A stretch of 64,000 nt of DNA, taken from assembly GCA_016713925.1 (NCBI GenBank), contig JADJOH010000006.1:310001-374000 (forward strand), given 5' to 3'. The stretch comes from Bacteroidota bacterium. GTDB lineage: Bacteria > Bacteroidota > Bacteroidia > AKYH767-A > OLB10. The notes beneath the pieces are model-generated. The model was given only the letters and a program-made list of their open reading frames with translations, searched no databases and had not been told where the DNA came from. Both the position numbers and the translations under genes were made by a program. Positions 59,657 to 64,000 of the stretch are shown here, piece after piece. How positions within the stretch are numbered: the first letter of the stretch is position 1; each line of letters starts with the position of its first letter.

Positions 59657-60115
59657 ATGTCAGAAAAGAAGAAGAAGACAATGTTTGTTGATGGGCCGAT
59701 AACACCGGCATTCATTGCAGAAGCTATCTCAAAACATAGTGCTAATTTGGAAATTGGAGCTCATGATATTTTTCTCGGACAGGTTCGCGCCGATGAAATC
59801 AAGGAGAAGAAGGTGATTTCAATTTTGTATTCAGCTTATGAACCCATGGCAGAAGATGTCGCTTATGAAATCAGGGAAGCCATTTTTGAAAAGTATCCCC
59901 TAACTTGTATGCATATTTATCATAGTCTGGGAAATGTGAAGGCCGGTGAGATTTCCCTGTTTATTTTCACCTCTTCAAAGCATCGAAAAGCAGCCATAGA
60001 TGCCTGTTCTGAACTCGTTGAAAGAGTCAAAGCAGAAGTTCCTGTTTGGGGGAGGGAAATTCTCGAAGATGAGACTTATATTTGGAAAGAAAATAAAGAA
60101 ATACCTCAAAATTAA
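59657..60115 (+). CDS. moaE: Molybdopterin synthase catalytic subunit (MoaE)
   Basis: 152 residues. MoaE features are GAHDIFLGQVRADEIKEKKV, LYSAYEPMAEDVAYEI, MHIYHSLGNVKAGEISLFIF, KHRKAAIDACSELVERVKAEVPVWGREILED. The last part is the region of the catalytic lysines; the first Lys is present, and a Gly stands where E. coli has the WK lysine, as I expect for Bacteroidota. With MoaD it makes molybdopterin. Overlaps no neighbour; the stop is one base before fhs. Confidence 0.92.
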   Translation: MSEKKKKTMFVDGPITPAFIAEAISKHSANLEIGAHDIFLGQVRADEIKEKKVISILYSAYEPMAEDVAYEIREAIFEKYPLTCMHIYHSLGNVKAGEISLFIFTSSKHRKAAIDACSELVERVKAEVPVWGREILEDETYIWKENKEIPQN

Positions 60116-60116
60116 T

Positions 60117-61802
60117 ATGATTACTACTGAACATTTGACGGATCTGGAAATAGCCCAAAAAGCTGATATTAAGACCATTAGAGATATTGCCAGGGGGATG
60201 GACCTTGATTTGGATCTTTTGGAGCAGTATGGAAAGTTCAAGACGAAACTGCCTTTGTCGCTGATAAATGAAGAAAAAGTAGCTAAGGGTAATCTGATCC
60301 TCGTTTCTGCAATCAATCCAACCCCTGCCGGAGAAGGAAAAACAACGGTTTCTATTGGTCTAAGCGATGGATTAAATAAAATTGGAAAAAATTCAGTGGT
60401 AGTTCTTCGGGAGCCTTCCCTGGGTCCCGTTTTTGGTATGAAAGGTGGTGCTGCGGGCGGTGGTTACTCTCAGGTGATTCCCATGATTGATATCAACCTG
60501 CATTTTACAGGGGACTTTGCCGCCATTGAAAAAGCAAATAATTTATTGGCAGCGCTGATCGATAATAATATTCAGAGCAAAGTGAATAACCTGAATATCG
60601 ATCCACGAACGGTTGTCTGGAAACGTGTCATGGATATGAATGACCGTGCACTTCGTCATATTATTATTGGAGTCGGCGGTAGCGCGAATGGCATTATGAG
60701 AGAAGATGGTTTTAATATTACTGCTGCATCTGAAGTCATGGCAATCATTTGTCTTTCTAATGATATTGATGATTTGAAGAAGCGGTTGGGTAATATATTT
60801 ATAGGCTATACATTCGATAAAAAGCCAATATTCGCCCGCGATCTGAAAGCACAAGGAGCGATGGCCTTATTGTTGCGTGATGCGATTAAGCCCAATCTCG
60901 TGCAGACGCTTGAAAATAATCCTGCAATAATTCATGGTGGACCTTTTGCAAATATCGCCCAGGGAACTAACACGATCGTAGCTACGAAAATGGGACTCTC
61001 TCTATGTGACTATGCGGTGACGGAAGCCGGATTTGGTGCTGATTTGGGGGCAGAGAAATTCCTGGATATTAAATGTCCGATGGCCGGTTTGAAGCCCAAA
61101 GCGATAGTGCTGGTGGTGACCATCCGCGCTTTGCGCCATCATGGCGGTGCGAAAAAAGCGGAATACAATACGCCAAATATGACTTATCTGGAGAGAGGCT
61201 ATGAGAATCTCGCAAAGCACATTGAGAATTGTAAGAAGTTTGGACTGACTCCGGTGGTTGCAATTAACAGTTTTTACAGTGATACAGAAGAAGAGGTGAA
61301 TTATGTTCAGACCCGGTGCGCAACAGAAGGGGTGAAAGCGGTTGTTTCTAAAGGATGGGAGTTTGGAGGAGAGGGAACAAAAGATCTCGCTCGTGCTGTG
61401 GTGGAGATTATTGAGAGCGGAAAGAATAATTATAAGCCACTTTATGAAATGAGTCTTCCATTGGAGGATAAAATTAAAAAAATAGCTACTGAAATCTATG
61501 GAGCAGATGATGTCACCTATTCTTCGAAAGCGAAATCACAATTGAAAGATTATATTGAACTTGGTTTTAATCATCTTCCGGTTTGCATGGCTAAAACACA
61601 AATGTCATTTTCTGACGATGAGAAAAAAATTGGAAGACCCAAAGGTTTTAAAGTGAACGTGCGTGAATTTGAACTCGCTGCCGGTGCAGGTTTCGTAGTG
61701 CCAGTGCTGGGAACGATAATGCGTATGCCGGGTTTACCTGCAGTACCAGCTTCAGAAGGAATGGATATCGATAACAATGGGAATATAACCGGACTTTCAT
61801 AA
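60117..61802 (+). CDS. fhs: Formate-tetrahydrofolate ligase (Fhs)
   Basis: 561 residues from the ATG at 60117. The frame is open to 60000 inside moaE, but family homology starts at MITTEHLTDLEIAQ. ATP-binding PTPAGEGKTTVSIGL (about 67-81) and GGAAGGGYSQVIPM, TEAGFGADLGAEKF and the C-terminal MPGLPAVPASEGMDID are classic Fhs motifs. It activates formate onto tetrahydrofolate with ATP. Its place between the Moco genes and fdhD/FDH suggests C1 assimilation linked to formate production or oxidation. No lesion. Confidence 0.95.
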   Translation: MITTEHLTDLEIAQKADIKTIRDIARGMDLDLDLLEQYGKFKTKLPLSLINEEKVAKGNLILVSAINPTPAGEGKTTVSIGLSDGLNKIGKNSVVVLREPSLGPVFGMKGGAAGGGYSQVIPMIDINLHFTGDFAAIEKANNLLAALIDNNIQSKVNNLNIDPRTVVWKRVMDMNDRALRHIIIGVGGSANGIMREDGFNITAASEVMAIICLSNDIDDLKKRLGNIFIGYTFDKKPIFARDLKAQGAMALLLRDAIKPNLVQTLENNPAIIHGGPFANIAQGTNTIVATKMGLSLCDYAVTEAGFGADLGAEKFLDIKCPMAGLKPKAIVLVVTIRALRHHGGAKKAEYNTPNMTYLERGYENLAKHIENCKKFGLTPVVAINSFYSDTEEEVNYVQTRCATEGVKAVVSKGWEFGGEGTKDLARAVVEIIESGKNNYKPLYEMSLPLEDKIKKIATEIYGADDVTYSSKAKSQLKDYIELGFNHLPVCMAKTQMSFSDDEKKIGRPKGFKVNVREFELAAGAGFVVPVLGTIMRMPGLPAVPASEGMDIDNNGNITGLS

Positions 61803-61805
61803 ATA

Positions 61806-62615
61806 ATGGATGTTAAAACCTACCGGGGACTTTTTTACAACGAGGGACTTTTTTCCACGGTTGAAGACGTATTGGCTGTTGAGGAAGCATTGAGTATTTC
61901 AATCAACAATATTCCTTTTACGATAACGATGCGTTCACCGGGCAGTGAAAAGGAGTTAGTAAGAGGCTTGCTGTTATCGGAAGGAATTTTTAAGGATACT
62001 GCTCTCGACCCCGATATTCAGATCACTGCTACTAACGGTAAGGGATATGTTACTTCAGTAAATGTGGTGATTCCGGATTGGCTATTGTTAAAGGATTTTT
62101 CAGGATCTAGAAATATGATGTCGGTTTCTTCCTGTGGGATCTGTGGGAAGAAAACCTGGGACGAAGAAATGGATACTATACAGCTAAAGAAATCCGGTGT
62201 TATCGATCCGGGTTGGGTTGCTTTGATGTTTGAACGTATGAGTGACCAGCAGAAAGCGTTTACTCAATCCGGAGGGACACATGCCGCTGCTGCATTTACA
62301 TTGGAGGGTGAATTGTTAGATATAAGAGAAGACATCGGTCGTCACAATGCAGTGGATAAGGTCATTGGTGCCTTGCTGTTAAATAAAAAATCAGACAGCG
62401 CGGGATTTTTGACTGTTAGTGGAAGAATCAGCTATGAAATTGTGAGCAAAGCAGCCCTCGCCGGAATTCCTGTGCTCGCTTCTGTTTCTGCTCCGAGTAG
62501 TCTGGCAGTAGATTCTGCTGAGAAATGTGGAATGACCTTGCTGGCCTTCTGTAGAAAGAAAAAATTGACCGTGTATTCACACCCGGAACGTGTGTTGCAA
62601 AAACAAATAGTGTAA
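61806..62615 (+). CDS. fdhD: Formate dehydrogenase sulfurtransferase FdhD
   Basis: 269 residues. The hallmark CxxC is in VSSCGICGKKTW (about 109-120). Other family parts are MRSPGSEKELVRGLLLSEGI, TQSGGTHAAAAFTLEG and REDIGRHNAVDKVIGALLL. It transfers sulfur from IscS to the Mo-bis-MGD cofactor of formate dehydrogenase. The start is four bases after the fhs stop. It is followed by the FDH diaphorase subunit gene, so the catalytic subunit probably lies just beyond the window. Confidence 0.94.
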   Translation: MDVKTYRGLFYNEGLFSTVEDVLAVEEALSISINNIPFTITMRSPGSEKELVRGLLLSEGIFKDTALDPDIQITATNGKGYVTSVNVVIPDWLLLKDFSGSRNMMSVSSCGICGKKTWDEEMDTIQLKKSGVIDPGWVALMFERMSDQQKAFTQSGGTHAAAAFTLEGELLDIREDIGRHNAVDKVIGALLLNKKSDSAGFLTVSGRISYEIVSKAALAGIPVLASVSAPSSLAVDSAEKCGMTLLAFCRKKKLTVYSHPERVLQKQIV

Positions 62616-62632
62616 AATAATATTGCCGGAAA

Positions 62633-64000
62633 ATGTCGAAGAATTTAAGCGAATTAGCAGGACGAAAAGGACTTAGCAAGACTCTCTTTGAAGAACTCGG
62701 GAATGCCGCTTCTCAAAATGGTACTCCATCCGGGAGTGATATGGATGCTTTGTGCGATGAATTCCTTGTAGGAAAGGCGAATGTATATGGTACGGTTTCC
62801 TTTTATGATTTTTTAAAACCGGAGAATCAGGGAAAGAAAGTGTATGTATGCAACGGAAGCGCTTGCATGACAGCAGGAACACAGGATGCTTTGAAAGCGA
62901 AGTTGCGAAAACAATACGCAGTTCAGGAGATAGGGGAGATGTGTTGTTTGGGCCGTTGTCACGAGAATAATGCGTTTCATGTGAACGGAAAAAATTATTC
63001 TGGCACTGATATTGAAAAATTTAACAGTGCTGCGGATGATGTAACTGCAGAGAAGTACGCCGTTGGAAGTAAGGGTACTCCTGTACTAACTGCACCTTAC
63101 GGAGATGTAAAATCCTATTATTCGATTTTTCTGGATGCGTTGAAGAAATCTCCTGATGAACTTTTAGCAGAATTGAAAGATTCCGGTTTAAGAGGAAGAG
63201 GTGGAGCAGGATTTTCAATGGCGTTTAAATTGGAGTCGTGTAGGAATAGTACCGGTGAAGTGAAGTTTATCGTCTGTAATGCCGACGAGGGTGATCCCGG
63301 TGCGTATTCCGATCGATACATTATGGAACAACGCCCGCATGCCATGCTGATGGGGATGATGTTGGCAGGGTATATTACCGGTGCTGCCTATGGAGTGGTG
63401 TATATCCGTGCAGAGTACCCGGAGTCCATTACTATTATTGAAGAGTCAATTGCATATTTAAGAAGGGAACAATTAATCGGAGAAGCTATTCAGGGATCTT
63501 CATTTTCTTTCGATTTCAAAATTATTAAAGCACAGGGGGCCTATATCTGCGGAGAGGAAACCGCGCTTTTATCCTCTATTGAAGGGCAACGTCCTGAAGT
63601 GCGTACGCGTCCCCCTTATCCCACGCAACAAGGACTTTTCAATAAACCAACGGTCGTTAATAATGTAGAGACGCTCGCCAATCTACCTTTCATTTTTAAA
63701 AATGGTGGTAAAGCGTATGCCTCAATCGGCACGGCAAAATCTACAGGAACAAAGTTAGTTTCACTCGATGGATTCTTTAATCGACCCGGTATTTATGAAG
63801 TGGACATGGGCACTCCATTAAAAGTAGTGATCGACGAATTAGGTGGCGGTTTCCGGAAGCCGGTAAAAGCAATGCACATAGGCGGTCCGTTAGGTGGTTT
63901 GGTGCCCGTACCGAAAATTGATAGCCTTACCGTTGACTTCGATTCCTTTGCCCGCGAAGGATTTTTGCTGGGTCATGCTTCCGTAGTTTGTATTCCCGAT
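62633..64000 (+). CDS. NAD-dependent formate dehydrogenase beta subunit (NuoE-NuoF-like fusion, partial)
   Basis: Open from ATG 62633 to the window end (456 codons, no stop). The N-terminal 150 residues are a NuoE-like thioredoxin-fold [2Fe-2S] domain: the C-x4-C pair in YVCNGSACMTAG and the C-x3-C pair in EMCCLGRCHEN. The NuoF-like part (from about 160) has the NADH/FMN motifs RGRGGAGFSMAFK, CNADEGDPGAYSDR and GAYICGEETALLSSIEG. This fused form is the diaphorase subunit of soluble formate dehydrogenase complexes (FdsB-like); the C-terminal [4Fe-4S] ligands lie beyond the window. It passes electrons between formate dehydrogenase and NAD. The frame is intact. Confidence 0.92.
   Translation, partial: MSKNLSELAGRKGLSKTLFEELGNAASQNGTPSGSDMDALCDEFLVGKANVYGTVSFYDFLKPENQGKKVYVCNGSACMTAGTQDALKAKLRKQYAVQEIGEMCCLGRCHENNAFHVNGKNYSGTDIEKFNSAADDVTAEKYAVGSKGTPVLTAPYGDVKSYYSIFLDALKKSPDELLAELKDSGLRGRGGAGFSMAFKLESCRNSTGEVKFIVCNADEGDPGAYSDRYIMEQRPHAMLMGMMLAGYITGAAYGVVYIRAEYPESITIIEESIAYLRREQLIGEAIQGSSFSFDFKIIKAQGAYICGEETALLSSIEGQRPEVRTRPPYPTQQGLFNKPTVVNNVETLANLPFIFKNGGKAYASIGTAKSTGTKLVSLDGFFNRPGIYEVDMGTPLKVVIDELGGGFRKPVKAMHIGGPLGGLVPVPKIDSLTVDFDSFAREGFLLGHASVVCIPD

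Noticed and set aside
59657..60115. Loss of a catalytic lysine in MoaE
   Set aside because: Gly in place of the E. coli WK lysine is followed by an Arg, and I expect a WG(K/R)E form in Bacteroidota MoaE; not evidence of decay.

Overview
The window comes from a bacterium of the phylum Bacteroidota, most likely an uncultured member. The evidence is several proteins with type IX secretion (T9SS) C-terminal sorting domains of both the type A and the gliding-motility-associated type B kinds, a PorP/SprF partner, GWxTD, PUR-type DUF3276 and DUF2911 proteins, the lolA-ftsK pair, and candidate promoters with the Bacteroidota -7 motif TAnnTTTG. I cannot assign a genus.

Layout. 1-2.8 kb: start of a Glu/Leu dehydrogenase gene, divergent from an ABC exporter and a PUR-type nucleic-acid-binding gene. 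2.9-10.7 kb: a compact minus-strand surface operon (type B adhesin, PorP/SprF, frameshifted TPR/PD40/OmpA protein, second type B protein, then a receiver-HPt regulator). 10.8-14 kb: FAH-family enzyme, glycosyltransferase, GWxTD protein. 14.1-31.1 kb: an about 1630-residue cadherin-repeat protein, tRNA-Ser, a small T9SS protein, rhodanese, IPP isomerase, a 2584-residue PKD giant, a TonB-C protein and a repeat-rich spacer. 31.1-34.4 kb: lolA-ftsK. 34.5-41.1 kb: a sulfide-oxidation locus (Crp/Fnr regulator, TauE, two CstB-like persulfide dioxygenase-rhodanese fusions, a rhodanese, sulfide:quinone oxidoreductase). 41.3-45.8 kb: housekeeping genes (SlyD, AlkA-like glycosylase, RNA m5C methyltransferase, Cys-cluster protein, MFS transporter). 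46-53.3 kb: DUF2911 protein, lipoprotein, solute:sodium symporter with an untracked 35-residue membrane ORF, PIG-L deacetylase, and a T9SS protein with a peptidase-S74-type tail-fibre domain. 53.5-64 kb: an orphan T9SS domain remnant, a frameshifted LpxL-like acyltransferase, then a molybdenum-cofactor/formate operon (moaA, moeA, TauE, mobA, moaD, moeB-rhodanese, moaE, fhs, fdhD and an NuoE-NuoF-like FDH diaphorase subunit running off the end).

How the genes work together. The sulfur locus resembles the staphylococcal cst operon in content (TauE, CstB, rhodanese, SQR) but carries a Crp/Fnr protein with two cysteines in place of the CsoR-type CstR. The last operon would build Mo-bis-MGD cofactor, sulfurate it through FdhD, couple formate to NAD(H), and activate formate onto tetrahydrofolate.

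The most notable anomaly is a set of coding lesions: a G-run frameshift in the OmpA-family gene, an A-run frameshift in the acyltransferase, two frameshifts in moeA and an in-frame TAA in moeB. Four of the five fall within 5 kb while the neighbouring C1 genes are open. They are either assembly/sequencing errors or real decay of cofactor synthesis; the sequence alone cannot decide.
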